Below are positions 7,354 through 16,439 of a DNA stretch of 49,230 nt, in pieces. Position 1 is the first letter of the stretch, and each line of letters begins with the position of its first letter. Made by a program: the position numbers and the translations under genes. The stretch comes from Clostridiales bacterium (GTDB taxonomy: Bacteria > Bacillota > Clostridia > Oscillospirales > Oscillospiraceae), in assembly GCA_012719035.1 (NCBI GenBank), contig JAAYBD010000031.1:1-49230 (forward strand), read 5' to 3'. Under the pieces are notes generated by a model, which was not told the origin of the DNA, did not search any database, and was given only the letters and a program-made list of their open reading frames with translations.

Positions 7354-8613
7354 TTGAAATCAAAATTAACATTTTTTATTGTAGTGCTGATAACTGCCCT
7401 GCTGCTCTATATTTCCCTTTTCGGTCTTCATATCGGAAATATTGAACTTAAAGGTGCAAACCAGATGCGTTTCGGAATAGATATCCGCGGAGGCGTTGCA
7501 GCCACATATAAGCCGAAGGATTTGGGACGCGCTCCTACGGCGGAAGAGCTTGACTCTGCAAAGACTATCTTGGAAACGCGCATGGATGCGGAAAATATCA
7601 CCGACCGCGAAATAACTATCGATAAAACAAACGGCTCTATCATCGTCAGATTTCCTTGGAAATCCAACGAAACTGACTTTGATCCGCAGCAGGCTATATC
7701 GGAGCTTGGTGAAACAGCCCTGCTCACATTCAGAGATCCCAAAGGCAATGTAGTTCTTGAAGGGGTCGACGTAAAGAAAAGCTATGCGTCTTTTGACGAG
7801 CAGTTCGGAACATATGTCGTAATTCTTGAACTGACAGACTTGGGTTCTAAGAAGTTTTCAGAAGCAACAGGAAAATTGATCGGTAAAGAAATATCGATCT
7901 ACATGGATGAAAATGAGATTTCTTCTCCCGTAGTTAAGAATAAGATCACCGGCGGAATTGCAAGCATCACAAACCAGAAAAGCATGGAAGAGGCAAAGAA
8001 TCTTTCCGATAAAATAAACTCCGGTTCCCTCCCCTTCTCAATGGTTGCAAACGACGCCAATATCATAAGCCCTACTCTGGGCAGTGACGCCCTTTCGATA
8101 ATGGTCACAGCAGGTGAGGTTGCTTTTGCTGTCGTTTGCCTATTCATGCTTTTATATTACAGACTGCCCGGCTTTGTCGCCTGTATAGCTCTCGTGCTTC
8201 AGGTCGTAGGACAGCTTCTTGCCCTTTCCCTGCCGCAGTTCACGCTGACTCTACCCGGTATTGCAGGCGTCATCCTGTCTATAGGCATGGGTGTTGACGC
8301 AAACGTCATCGTATCCGAGCGCATCAAAGAAGAACTGAATTCGGGAAAGACCCTGCGATCATCGATAGATGCCGGTTTCCACAGAGCATTTTCATCTGTT
8401 TTTGACGGCAACATCACCGTTGTCATTGTTTCCTTGGCTTTGATAGCGTTCGGTTCCGGCTCTATTCTCTCTTTCGGCTATACGCTGTTGTGCGGCGTTC
8501 TCATGAACTTTGTTGCGGGCGTAACAGCATCACGGCTTATGATAAGCTCGCTCAGTGAATATAAGTTCTTGCAGAAGCCTGTATTATATGGCGCAAGGAG
8601 GGTGGCAGCATGA
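7354..8613 (+). CDS. secD: Protein translocase subunit SecD
   Basis: 419 aa. SecD works with SecF in the membrane and uses the proton-motive force to complete export through SecYEG. There is an N-terminal membrane helix (residues about 4-22), the conserved MRFGIDIRGGVAATY, a periplasmic-type P1 region that is short as in Clostridia, then five C-terminal helices carrying the RND signature GVDANVIVSERIKEEL. The start is TTG at 7354, because GGAGG lies 7 nt upstream; a longer frame to ATG 7303 has no ribosome binding site. The stop overlaps secF by four bases (ATGA), indicating translational coupling. It probably shares a transcript with the small ORF upstream. Confidence 0.93.
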   Translation: MKSKLTFFIVVLITALLLYISLFGLHIGNIELKGANQMRFGIDIRGGVAATYKPKDLGRAPTAEELDSAKTILETRMDAENITDREITIDKTNGSIIVRFPWKSNETDFDPQQAISELGETALLTFRDPKGNVVLEGVDVKKSYASFDEQFGTYVVILELTDLGSKKFSEATGKLIGKEISIYMDENEISSPVVKNKITGGIASITNQKSMEEAKNLSDKINSGSLPFSMVANDANIISPTLGSDALSIMVTAGEVAFAVVCLFMLLYYRLPGFVACIALVLQVVGQLLALSLPQFTLTLPGIAGVILSIGMGVDANVIVSERIKEELNSGKTLRSSIDAGFHRAFSSVFDGNITVVIVSLALIAFGSGSILSFGYTLLCGVLMNFVAGVTASRLMISSLSEYKFLQKPVLYGARRVAA

Positions 8614-9542
8614 AAACAATTAACTTTTATAAAAAAAGATATATCTATTTTTCAATTTCGATCTGCATCCTTATAATTGGTATTGCCGCCGCTTTTGTTA
8701 ACGGTATTAAGCTTGACATCCAGTTTCAAGGCGGTACTATCCTCAAATACACATATGAGGGAACTATAAACGCTGAAGAAGCCGGGAAACTTATTGAAGA
8801 CACATTGGGAAAGCCGGCAAATTGTCAGCAGCAGACTACTGTTGCTAAAGAAGAGCAAATGCTTATTATAAGCCTTGCAAACAATGAATCAATCACTTCT
8901 CAGGAGCAGGAAACCGTTACTTCCGTCCTCACCAAAACTTATCCGGACACAAATCTGGATCTGTCCGAATCGCTTTCCGTAGAACCTTTTACGGGCGCAC
9001 GCTTTTTCAGAAATGGGCTCATCGCAATACTCCTATCTTTCGCTCTGATCCTTGTGTATGTAGGGTTCAGATTTAGAAAAATCGGTGGATTTTCAGCGGG
9101 TATCATGGCAATTATCGCGTTGCTTCATGACGCATTTGTCGTTACGGTAACTTTCATTATTTTCAAAATTCCGCTCAATGACTCCTTTATCGCTGCGATA
9201 CTGACGATTATCGGTTTTTCAATAAACGATACTATCGTTATCTATGACCGCATAAGAGAAAACAAGGTGATTATGGGAAACAAAACATCTACCGAAGTGC
9301 TTGTCAATACAAGCATACAGCAGTCGATGTCCCGTTCCATCAACACTAACATTGCCGTTTTTGTAAGCATAACCATTGTTTATATCTTCTCTTATATCTA
9401 CAATATTCAATCCATCAAGGACTTTGCCCTGCCTATGATGTTCGGCACGATTTCCGGCTGCTATTCAACAATATGCATTGCGGGTCCCCTATGGATAATG
9501 TGGAAAAACCACGAAGAAAAAGTACGTTTAAGAAAGGCCTGA
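8610..9542 (+). CDS. secF: Protein translocase subunit SecF
   Basis: 310 aa. Membrane partner of SecD with six predicted helices. Conserved elements are KLDIQFQGGTILKY near the N-terminus and the helix 4-5 signature TIIGFSINDTIVIYDRIREN. It is translationally coupled to secD by the ATGA overlap. Its stop codon lies within a small GAGCAT/ATGCTC hairpin (9541-9558), and a strong terminator follows at 9592-9630. Confidence 0.93.
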   Translation: MKTINFYKKRYIYFSISICILIIGIAAAFVNGIKLDIQFQGGTILKYTYEGTINAEEAGKLIEDTLGKPANCQQQTTVAKEEQMLIISLANNESITSQEQETVTSVLTKTYPDTNLDLSESLSVEPFTGARFFRNGLIAILLSFALILVYVGFRFRKIGGFSAGIMAIIALLHDAFVVTVTFIIFKIPLNDSFIAAILTIIGFSINDTIVIYDRIRENKVIMGNKTSTEVLVNTSIQQSMSRSINTNIAVFVSITIVYIFSYIYNIQSIKDFALPMMFGTISGCYSTICIAGPLWIMWKNHEEKVRLRKA

Positions 9543-9591
9543 GCATGCCTTTATGCTCAATGCTGCTATATCAATAAAAAATAACAGATCA

Positions 9592-9630
9592 AACGCGGGA
9601 CGTTTTGTGTTTTTCAAAACGTCCCGCGTT
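9592..9630. terminator. Bidirectional terminator between secF and the Crp/Fnr regulator
   Basis: A 15-bp perfect stem (9592-9606 with 9616-9630, loop of 9) starts with A-rich and ends with T-rich sequence on both strands. The two genes converge here. Confidence 0.75.
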
Positions 9631-9654
9631 CAGTTTTATACTTCTGACAGAAAT

Positions 9655-10314
9655 TTAAAGCAGTTCAAACTGATTTTTATTAAATTTCAGAATGCCCTCA
9701 TCCCTGAGCCTGCATAGCTCGGCTGACATGGCACTGCGGTCTACGGAGAGATAATCCGCAAGCTCCTGCCGGTTGAACGGAATATAAAAGCGGCTGCTTT
9801 TCGCTCTTTTTGCCTCTGCCGACAGATATGCAAGTAGTTTCTCCCGCGTAGTCCGCTTTGATATAAACTCTATTTTCTGTGTAAGGGAAATGTTTTTCTT
9901 TGCAATAATGTTCATCATATTTCTAATCAGTTTGCTGTGAAAATCACAGGCATTCGCACAGGGTGAGGAAAGCCTGCGGCAGTCGATCAAGAGAATATCG
10001 CTGTCCGCCGATGCCAAAATGCTGACCGGCAGTGCCTTTATTTCAGCACAGGCAAGGGATTCTCCAAACAGATTTCCGGGGTCAAGGTTTGCAAGAATGC
10101 TTCTGTTTCCGTAATAGTCCTCCTGAATCACCTGAACCTGACCGGAGAGGACTATACCGAAGCTGTTTGTCGTTTCACCGCTCATAAGAATTATCTGCCC
10201 TTTTTCATAATGGACAAATTTTCCCGACAGACAGGATAGAAGCGGCTTTAAGTCTTTCGGATCTATACCGCTGAACAAATCAGCGGTTTCTAATATTTCC
10301 ATAAATTTTTCCAT
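9655..10314 (-). CDS. Crp/Fnr-family transcriptional regulator, probable regulator of the hcp operon
   Basis: 219 aa. The N-terminal cyclic-nucleotide-binding-like beta-barrel spans residues about 10-125 (EKGQIILMSGETTNSFGIVL, then GNLFGESLAC). A dimer helix follows, and then a winged helix-turn-helix at about 165-215 (NRQELADYLSVDRSAMSAEL). No four-cysteine iron-sulfur motif of true Fnr is present, although scattered cysteines occur near residues 110-125 (SPCANACDF). It is divergent from the ferredoxin-cupin-rubredoxin-hcp genes, as are the HcpR-type regulators that sense nitrosative stress in many anaerobes. A palindrome lies just upstream of its start, so autoregulation is likely. The family is certain; the HcpR role is inferred from context. 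Confidence 0.88.
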   Translation of the reverse strand: MEKFMEILETADLFSGIDPKDLKPLLSCLSGKFVHYEKGQIILMSGETTNSFGIVLSGQVQVIQEDYYGNRSILANLDPGNLFGESLACAEIKALPVSILASADSDILLIDCRRLSSPCANACDFHSKLIRNMMNIIAKKNISLTQKIEFISKRTTREKLLAYLSAEAKRAKSSRFYIPFNRQELADYLSVDRSAMSAELCRLRDEGILKFNKNQFELL

Positions 10315-10329
10315 AAAAAAACTCCGTTC

Positions 10330-10345
10330 TGTTGTAATTGCAACA
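10330..10345. promoter_or_regulatory. Palindromic operator candidate for the Crp/Fnr-type regulator
   Basis: TGTTGTAATTGCAACA is a 16-bp near-perfect palindrome between the divergent regulator and ferredoxin genes. On the plus strand it overlaps a possible -35 TTGCAA (10338-10343), with an AT-rich -10 near 10362-10367. Its size and placement suit a Crp/Fnr dimer. No other palindrome of this kind was seen in the spacer. Confidence 0.6.
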
Positions 10346-10432
10346 TACTTATTGTTCTTAGCATAGTAAACTTAGATCATAAAGTCAATAAAAAAATCCT
10401 TTACGAACAGGAAGGAATAAGGAGTGAAAAAA

Positions 10433-11137
10433 ATGATAAGAAAAATAATCAAGATAGATGAAGAAAAATGTATCGGCTGCGGTCTCTGTGTAGATGCCTG
10501 CCACGAAGGAGCCATCGGAATGGTTAACGGAAAGGCAAAACTTCTGCGTGACGATTACTGTGACGGTCTTGGCGATTGCCTGCCGGCCTGTCCCACCGAA
10601 GCAATCAGCTTTGAGGAAAGAGAAGCCGCTGAGTACAACGAGGACGAGGTAAAGAAAAACATGATAAATAAGCAAAACGAAAAACTTCCTTGCGGATGCC
10701 CCGGCACCCAGTCCAAGAAAATTTTGCGCGCTGAGGTTCATAATTCTCCCTGCGAGGAAAGCAATGAAAACTACAGCCGCCTTTCCCAGTGGCCTGTTCA
10801 GATTCAGCTCGCACCTGTAAACGCACCTTATTTTGCGAACGCAAATCTGCTTATAGCCGCCGACTGCACAGCCTATGCCTATGGTGATTTCCACAACAGG
10901 TTTATTAAGAATAAGATAACTCTGATCGGCTGCCCTAAGCTTGACGACACTGATTACAGCGAGAAGCTGACGGCTATTATAAAAAACAACAACATCAAAA
11001 GTGTCACTGTCGTGCGTATGGAGGTCCCTTGCTGCGGCGGCATTGAAAATGCTGTGAAAACAGCTCTTAAAAACAGCGGAAAAATGATTCCATGGCAGGT
11101 AGTGACTATTTCAACCGACGGAAGAATATTGGATTAA
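10433..11137 (+). CDS. Two-cluster 4Fe-4S ferredoxin with C-terminal domain, hcp-associated
   Basis: 234 aa. The N-terminal domain has two cluster-binding motifs, CIGCGLCVDAC and a variant CDGLGDCLPAC, with prolines typical of bacterial ferredoxins. A C-terminal domain of about 150 residues includes LPCGCPG, a conserved-looking WPVQIQLAPVNAPYF and VPCCGG. This architecture commonly sits next to hcp in anaerobes, where it probably delivers electrons to Hcp. ATG 10433 is preferred because AAGGAG lies 8 nt upstream; GTG 10424 is an in-frame alternative. It is the first gene of the operon, 16 nt before the cupin gene. Confidence 0.85.
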   Translation: MIRKIIKIDEEKCIGCGLCVDACHEGAIGMVNGKAKLLRDDYCDGLGDCLPACPTEAISFEEREAAEYNEDEVKKNMINKQNEKLPCGCPGTQSKKILRAEVHNSPCEESNENYSRLSQWPVQIQLAPVNAPYFANANLLIAADCTAYAYGDFHNRFIKNKITLIGCPKLDDTDYSEKLTAIIKNNNIKSVTVVRMEVPCCGGIENAVKTALKNSGKMIPWQVVTISTDGRILD

Positions 11138-11153
11138 AGGCAGGTGCATTATA

Positions 11154-11468
11154 ATGGTAGAAAAAGTGTATAAGCTATACCAAGGCGACGAAAAAACAAT
11201 TGAAAAAATTGTCTTGGACGAAAACCTTCATTATCTTCATATGGTTCTAAATCAAAACGAGGGTCTTCCCGAACACTTTTCCAATTCAAATGTATATATG
11301 ACAGTTGTAAGAGGAAAGCTTTCTATCGGACTTAATGATCAGCAAATCCGCGAGTATGAGGTCGGAGCTTTACTGAAAATCCCGAATAACACAAAAATGA
11401 ATGTCAAAAACCTTCATTCCGATACTCTGGAATTAATAGTTGTAAAGGCTCCCGCCCCCCAAAATTAA
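11154..11468 (+). CDS. Small cupin-domain protein
   Basis: 104 aa, a single conserved beta-barrel: residues 25-55 (HLHMVL-like strand, [20 protein letters not shown]) and a second motif ([19 protein letters not shown]). The metal-binding set is incomplete: the usual GxxxxxHxH appears as a region with one histidine (LPEHFSN), so metal-dependent catalysis is uncertain. It sits between ferredoxin and rubredoxin, 16 nt after the former, so it belongs to the same transcription unit. It could sense or buffer a small molecule in the Hcp system; no function is established. Confidence 0.75.
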   Translation: MVEKVYKLYQGDEKTIEKIVLDENLHYLHMVLNQNEGLPEHFSNSNVYMTVVRGKLSIGLNDQQIREYEVGALLKIPNNTKMNVKNLHSDTLELIVVKAPAPQN

Positions 11469-11485
11469 AAATCGGAGGTAATCAA

Positions 11486-11650
11486 ATGAAAAAGTACAGA
11501 TGCATTCCATGCGGTTATATCTATGATCCGGCGCTTGGGGATGCCGACAGCGGAATTGCCCCCGGCACTGCGTTTGAAGATTTGCCGGACGATTGGCAGT
11601 GCCCCATATGTTTTGTAGGCAAAGACGATTTTGAACCTATAGAAGAATAA
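11486..11650 (+). CDS. Rubredoxin
   Basis: 54 aa with both Cys motifs that bind the single iron: [12 protein letters not shown] (CxxC) and [14 protein letters not shown] (CxxC). The usual [11 protein letters not shown] and F-EDLPDDW features are present. It is a one-electron carrier in the cytoplasm. Ribosome binding site GGAGG lies 8 nt before ATG; hcp follows 15 nt after the stop. It is a likely electron donor to Hcp or to other oxygen/NO-detoxifying enzymes. Confidence 0.95.
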   Translation: MKKYRCIPCGYIYDPALGDADSGIAPGTAFEDLPDDWQCPICFVGKDDFEPIEE

Positions 11651-11665
11651 AAGGAGGAAAATATA

Positions 11666-13294
11666 ATGGGTATGTTTTGTTATCAGTGTCAGGAAACCGC
11701 AAGAGGAACAGGCTGTGAAGTGCGAGGTGTATGCGGAAAAACCGAGGAGGTCGCAAAGCTTCAGGATCTGCTTATTTACACGATGAAAGGCATTTCAGAA
11801 ATCGTTGTAAAGGGAAAGCTTGATGTCAGCAAAATGGATGATGTCAACTATGAAGTCCTGAGCAGTCTGTTTATGACGATCACAAACGCAAACTTCGACG
11901 GCGAATCTATCGAAAAGCAAATCAATAAGATGATTTCCATAAGAAACGCTCTTAGAAAAACCGTGTCAGTAAGCTCCCTGCATGACGCCGCAGTCTTTGA
12001 GGCAGACTCAAAGACCGCCATGCTTGAAAAAGCGGCTTCAATCGGCGTTCTCTCAACCGAGAACGAAGATGTTCGCTCTTTAAGGGAGATGATTACATAC
12101 GGTATAAAGGGCATGGCGGCTTATGCTGAGCACGCCAAAAACATTGGAAAAGAAAATCCCGAAATCAATGCTTTTATCTATGAAGCACTGGCAGCTACAT
12201 TGGACGACACTCTTTCCGCCGATGATCTTGTAGCGCTTACGCTTAAAACAGGCGAGTACGGCGTAAAGGTAATGGCGCTCTTGGATGAAGCCAACACATC
12301 AAAATTCGGCAATCCCGAAATTACCGAGGTCAGCATCGGCGTAAGAAAAAATCCCGCTATTCTGATTTCCGGTCACGATCTTATCGATCTGGAGCAGCTT
12401 TTGGATCAGACAAAGGGTACGGGAGTCGATGTATATACTCACGGTGAGATGCTTCCCGCTCATTATTATCCCGCTTTCAAAAAGTATGATAATTTCGCGG
12501 GCAACTATGGAAACGCATGGTGGAAACAGGTTGGAGAATTTGAGTCCTTCCATGGTCCTATTCTCTTTACTACAAACTGCATTGTCCCCCCCAAGAGCGA
12601 AGAAGTGAGAAACAGAATCTTCACCACCGGCTCCACAGGCTTCCCCGGCTGTAAGCACATCTTGGCTGATGAAAACGGTAAAAAGGACTTTTCTGAAATC
12701 ATCGCACTTGCTAAAACACTACCCTCACCCGAGGAAATCGAAACAGGCAGCATAGTCGGCGGTTTTGCGCACAATCAGGTATTCGCACTGGCAGACAAGG
12801 TCGTTGATGCCGTTAAATCCGGCGCTATCAAAAAGTTCTTCGTCATGGCCGGCTGCGATGGGCGCATGAAGTCCAGAGACTATTATACAGAGTTTGCAGA
12901 AAAGCTTCCGAAGGATACCGTTATCCTCACTGCAGGCTGCGCAAAATACCGCTATAATAAACTTAATCTCGGCGACATCGACGGTATTCCGAGAGTTCTC
13001 GACGCCGGACAGTGCAACGACTCCTATTCACTCGCTCTTATCGCACTGAAACTTAAAGAAGTCTTCGAGCTTGACGATATCAACAAGCTTCCTATCGTCT
13101 ATAACATCGCATGGTATGAGCAAAAGGCAGTTATCGTTCTTTTAGCACTTCTGTATCTCGGTGTGAAAAATATCCACCTCGGACCTACTCTTCCCGGATT
13201 CCTTTCCCCGAATGTTGCAAATGTTCTTATTGAGAAATTCGGTATTGCCGGAATCGGCACCGCTCAGGAAGACATAGAAATGTTCATGGCATAA
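11666..13294 (+). CDS. hcp: Hybrid cluster protein / hydroxylamine reductase
   Basis: 542 aa, full length. The N-terminal cluster ligands are C5, C8, C17 and C23 ([13 protein letters not shown], then EVRGVC), the C-x2-C-x8-C-x5-C pattern of strict anaerobes. The hybrid-cluster region includes [42 protein letters not shown] and [11 protein letters not shown], which supply the conserved Cys, His and Glu ligands. Hcp reduces NO and hydroxylamine and protects against nitrosative stress. It ends the ferredoxin-cupin-rubredoxin-hcp operon; a terminator follows at 13362-13390. It is probably controlled by the divergent Crp/Fnr regulator. Confidence 0.96.
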   Translation: MGMFCYQCQETARGTGCEVRGVCGKTEEVAKLQDLLIYTMKGISEIVVKGKLDVSKMDDVNYEVLSSLFMTITNANFDGESIEKQINKMISIRNALRKTVSVSSLHDAAVFEADSKTAMLEKAASIGVLSTENEDVRSLREMITYGIKGMAAYAEHAKNIGKENPEINAFIYEALAATLDDTLSADDLVALTLKTGEYGVKVMALLDEANTSKFGNPEITEVSIGVRKNPAILISGHDLIDLEQLLDQTKGTGVDVYTHGEMLPAHYYPAFKKYDNFAGNYGNAWWKQVGEFESFHGPILFTTNCIVPPKSEEVRNRIFTTGSTGFPGCKHILADENGKKDFSEIIALAKTLPSPEEIETGSIVGGFAHNQVFALADKVVDAVKSGAIKKFFVMAGCDGRMKSRDYYTEFAEKLPKDTVILTAGCAKYRYNKLNLGDIDGIPRVLDAGQCNDSYSLALIALKLKEVFELDDINKLPIVYNIAWYEQKAVIVLLALLYLGVKNIHLGPTLPGFLSPNVANVLIEKFGIAGIGTAQEDIEMFMA

Positions 13295-13361
13295 GAAATA
13301 TTAAAAACTCCGCCAATATAATGTCCTAATTCAATAAGGATATTTTCGGTTTTTGAGATTT

Positions 13362-13390
13362 GCCGCAGGATTTTAAGTCCTGCGGCTTTT
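13362..13390 (+). terminator. Terminator of the hcp operon
   Basis: A 9-bp GC-rich stem (GCCGCAGGA/TCCTGCGGC, loop of 7) is followed by TTTT, about 70 nt after the hcp stop. Confidence 0.75.
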
Positions 13391-13394
13391 CTCT

Positions 13395-13500
13395 TGCCCT
13401 AACCTTTCCCTCAAAGTTGAAGTACACATCAACCCGCTGATTATAGTTTTTCTTTTTGTAAGGCTCAGAGCGCTCATGCACCACAATCTTTAGTGCCGAT
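13395..13500 (-). pseudogene. C-terminal remnant of a large serine recombinase (DUF4368-like)
   Basis: The minus-strand frame encodes ALKIVVHERSEPYKKKNYNQ followed by RVDVYFNFEGKV. This resembles the end of transposon-type large serine recombinases, where an EKIVVHE...-VDIYFNFIG pattern closes the DUF4368 domain. The frame upstream (to 13604) has no recombinase similarity and the catalytic domain is absent. It marks the edge of a former mobile element whose other debris lies to 15529. Confidence 0.55.
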
Positions 13501-13898
13501 GATTCCTCATGCTCCAAGATGTGCGGAACAGAATTGCAACTCCACGCAAAACGCTCTGCCGTACGTTTATGGCAGCAGGTTCTATAGTGGATGTCGATAG
13601 ACAAACAACTATATTTTACTCATAAACGCCAAGAGAATTAGTGCCAGCTTGTATGTTTCTGTCAAAAAATATAATAAAGCTACGGAGTATTAGGCGCTGA
13701 CTATATCACAACAAAAGAAGCAGCGACAAGTTGAGCAATCACAGACAGAATGGTCATGTACCATTGTTCTGCGGTGCGGATTCAGGGTGTGAAAAAATGA
13801 GAAATACATGGTTTGTCCGCGCTGATGCTGACAAACCGGTTGACAAACGATATAGAAGCGGAAACGGCTTTACGCTTTATACAGAAATCAAATAAACA
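13501..13898. other. No intact gene; probable mobile-element debris
   Basis: About 400 bases with no supported gene. A 32-codon frame (MRNTWFVRADADKPVDKRYR at about 13797) has no recognised family. The stretch lies between the recombinase remnant and the broken response regulator. Confidence 0.4.
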
Positions 13899-14330
13899 AT
13901 GGATATCCCCATCATCTTTCTGACCGCTTCCGGTGATGAGGCGAGCATGGTGACCGGGCTGAACATGGGCGCGGACGACTATAGCACCAAGCCTTTTCGT
14001 CCACGTGAACTGGTTGCACGAATCAGGACCGCTCTGCGCAAAAGCGAAGCTCCCCATCGACCTTTGAAATGTCCGGGCTTCATGTAGATATGGCAAGCGG
14101 TGTTGTGAAAAAGAACGGCAATGAGGTCTTTCTTTCCGCTTTGGAATATCGGCTGCTCTTGGTGTTTATCAACAACCCCAAAAGCATTATCACAAGGAGT
14201 AAGCTGCTTGACGAATTGCGGGATGCTGCGGACGAGTTTGTGAACTACAACACATTGACCGTGCATATCAAACGCCTGCGTGAGAAGATCGAAAACGACC
14301 CGACTAAGCCGCAAATACCTGCGAGGTCAA
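13899..14330 (+). pseudogene. Broken OmpR-type response regulator
   Basis: Two overlapping frames together give the second half of a response regulator. The first (from 13899) encodes the end of the receiver: [31 protein letters not shown] (the conserved lysine) and [12 protein letters not shown]. It is frameshifted near 14050. The second (from about 14069) encodes the winged-helix domain: NGNEVFLSALEYRLLLVFI and NTLTVHIKRLREKIENDP. The phospho-acceptor half is missing, and the C-terminus changes frame at about 14310 before the usual GYR ending. Such regulators pair with a sensor kinase and a peptide-resistance ABC transporter; only a permease fragment remains here. Confidence 0.75.
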
Positions 14331-15239
14331 TACAAGTGAACTTACCAAGGGCTTTTTAGACAGCTGCCGGGAATCAGCAGGTTTAGAAAATTCTGATGAA
14401 ACGATAAAGCTGTCTCTGGATATTCAGTTTATTGAGGACGGCATATATCAGAGCTTTATCGAAAACCTTGGTTTATCCGCAGCAGAATACACCGGGCAAG
14501 ATGCGAAAATGGTTATCGTGGGGAAATATAACGGCGGGCTTGATTTGTTTACAGGTCGTTCAATAGATTTTACACTATGCACAGAATCCAGCGAATAGAC
14601 GAAAATAATCCGCACCACCTTTGCGGACAGCTACCCGCCGGATCCGACTCCAGCAGAACCCTCAGAGGTGAAAGGGTACGTGTTGATGGCGGTTGCGCCT
14701 CACCAGATGAAACCGCAGTTTGACGCACTGAATGCACCTGTAAAATTGAGCCTTACTTTCTGGTCAGATAACCCCGCACAATCCGCGGCGAAAATGCAGG
14801 CGCTCATTGAGGGATCGGGCATTACCTCTGGCTATACTTTGTACAATGTTCATGCGATACTGGAGCAGAATCGTAATATCCTGTTTATCGTCAATCTGTT
14901 CACGGTTGTTTTTATCGCTATGATTTCTCTGATTGCGGTTGAAATGTGTTCAATACGATTTCTACCAACATCAAGCTACGCAGGCGAGAGCTTGCAATGC
15001 TCCGCTCCGTGGGGATATCCGACCGGGATTTCAATAAGATGATGCGCTTTGAATGTGCGCTTTACGGAGCACGAACGATGCTTTGGGGCTTGCCCCTCTC
15101 GGGGATTCTCTTATGGCTGATTTACAAAGGAATGGTCCTTGGCGGCGGTGATATAGAATTTTTGTTTCCTTGGAACAGCATCGGAATCAGTATGCTTGGC
15201 GTATTCCTTGTGGTGTTCATTACCACACTGTATACATGA
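14320..15239 (+). pseudogene. Broken FtsX-type ABC transporter permease (C-terminal part)
   Basis: Directly abutting the response-regulator debris, three successive open stretches form one decayed permease. 14320-14598 encodes an extracytoplasmic segment that ends at an in-frame TAG. 14668-14940 continues it and enters a membrane helix (NILFIVNLFTVVFIAMISLI). After a frameshift near 14945, 14946-15239 carries the FtsX motif (KLRRRELAMLRSVGISDRDF) and the last helices. The ATPase, the kinase and the permease N-terminus are absent, which implies an internal deletion near 14310-14330 followed by point decay. Confidence 0.7.
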
Positions 15240-15308
15240 ACCTCTCATACCAAATTTCAACGCTACAGATAAATATCCTTACGGATGAAATCTATTAACA
15301 AACATTAA

Positions 15309-15348
15309 AAGCCAAACACCTAAACAGTGTTTGGCTTCCATTTTTCTT
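15309..15348 (+). terminator. Terminator after the decayed permease
   Basis: An 11-bp perfect stem (AAGCCAAACAC/GTGTTTGGCTT, loop of 7) is followed by CCATTTTTCTT. Confidence 0.7.
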
Positions 15349-15529
15349 AAATACAAATTAGTTTAGTTATGATACACTCGTCTGCCACCGTCTGTGCCTG
15401 TGTAGAAATATGAATACGTTCCATGGCATCTTCCTCTGGCATGGGGTGTGCTTTCAGATAATCCGCACGAATACGCTCCGCCATTTCAAAGGTAGTCCAC
15501 GATACATTTCCGGCTTTATTGAAGGATTG
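15347..15529 (-). pseudogene. Unidentified coding remnant, probably from the same mobile cassette
   Basis: The minus strand keeps one open frame of about 60 codons without a start codon or ribosome binding site: WTTFEMAERIRADYLKAHPM, then EEDAMERIHISTQAQTVADE. It is clearly protein-like but I cannot name the family. It lies between the permease terminator and the ZIP gene. Bases 15530-15616 hold only a weak hairpin (about 15557-15585). Confidence 0.35.
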
Positions 15530-15616
15530 CTAACAGGGAGTGGTTTTTTATTTGTTTGGTTAGGCACTCGAAAAAGCCTTTAACTTATTTACTACTCAAA
15601 AGCGACGCTGCCGCAG

Positions 15617-16408
15617 TTAGCCCAACGCTACATCCAGAACCATCATGATCAGGAAACCTCCCATAACGCCGAAGGTTCCGACATTAGAGTGTTCACCAAG
15701 ATGTGCTTCAGGAATAAGCTCTTCCACTACCACATACATCATAGCCCCTGCCGCAAACGACAACATCCATGGCATATACGGGGAAATGAAACCGGCAATC
15801 AATACCGCTAAAATGCCGAATACAGGCTCAACGATTCCCGATAAACTTCCGAGTAAAAACGATTTTCCCCGTCCAAAGCCCTCCTGTTGCAAAGGAAGCG
15901 ACACAGCCGCACCCTCGGGAAAATTCTGTATGCCGATGCCGATGGCAAGCGCAAATGCAGAGGCATATGCTGCAGGATCGCCGTGCTGCGCCGCAAGTGC
16001 AAACGAAAGCCCAACAGCCATGCCCTCCGGGATATTGTGGAGTGTAACTGCCAGCACAAGCAGCGACGTGCGTTTCATTGATGAAGAGGGTCCTTCTACT
16101 ATACCGGTTGCCGGATGAAGGTGAGGAATGATGCGGTCAAGCCCGTATAGAAAGGCGATACCGATAATAAAGCCGCCTGCCGCGGGAATCCATCCTATAT
16201 GCCCTTTGGCTTCCGCTTCTTCTATAGCAGGTATCAGCAAACTCCATACAGAAGCTGCTATCATGACTCCCGCTGCAAATCCAAGAAATACTTTCTGTAC
16301 CTTGTCGTTTATATTTTTACGGAAAAGAAATACCATGGCGGCGCCAAGGCTTGTCATCAGAAAGGTAAATCCTGTTCCCTGAGCTGCCCATAACAAAGCT
16401 TTACCCAT
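15617..16408 (-). CDS. ZIP-family divalent metal transporter (ZupT-like)
   Basis: 263 aa with eight membrane helices. The metal path is marked by VTLHNIPEGMAVGLSFA (helix 4) and the variant IGIQNFPEGAAVSLPL (helix 5). A short charged loop (GFGRGKS) and the C-terminal VVEELIPEAH follow. ZIP proteins import zinc, iron or manganese. It is the last gene of the minus-strand metal operon, 31 nt after the HD-GYP gene, with GGGGTGA before ATG. Location downstream of feoAAB and a DtxR-like regulator suggests iron or manganese, which is inference. Confidence 0.9.
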   Translation of the reverse strand: MGKALLWAAQGTGFTFLMTSLGAAMVFLFRKNINDKVQKVFLGFAAGVMIAASVWSLLIPAIEEAEAKGHIGWIPAAGGFIIGIAFLYGLDRIIPHLHPATGIVEGPSSSMKRTSLLVLAVTLHNIPEGMAVGLSFALAAQHGDPAAYASAFALAIGIGIQNFPEGAAVSLPLQQEGFGRGKSFLLGSLSGIVEPVFGILAVLIAGFISPYMPWMLSFAAGAMMYVVVEELIPEAHLGEHSNVGTFGVMGGFLIMMVLDVALG

Positions 16409-16439
16409 TCAATCACCCCATCCCTTACATTATTTTTCT

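Noticed and set aside
10385-10894. Long minus-strand frame of 169 codons opposite the ferredoxin gene
   Set aside because: It is the antisense shadow of a well-supported ferredoxin; it lacks a ribosome binding site and any family motif.
15347-15529. TnpV-like transposon protein
   Set aside because: The last residues vaguely resemble TnpV (an ELI-type end), but the rest does not align, so I left it unnamed.
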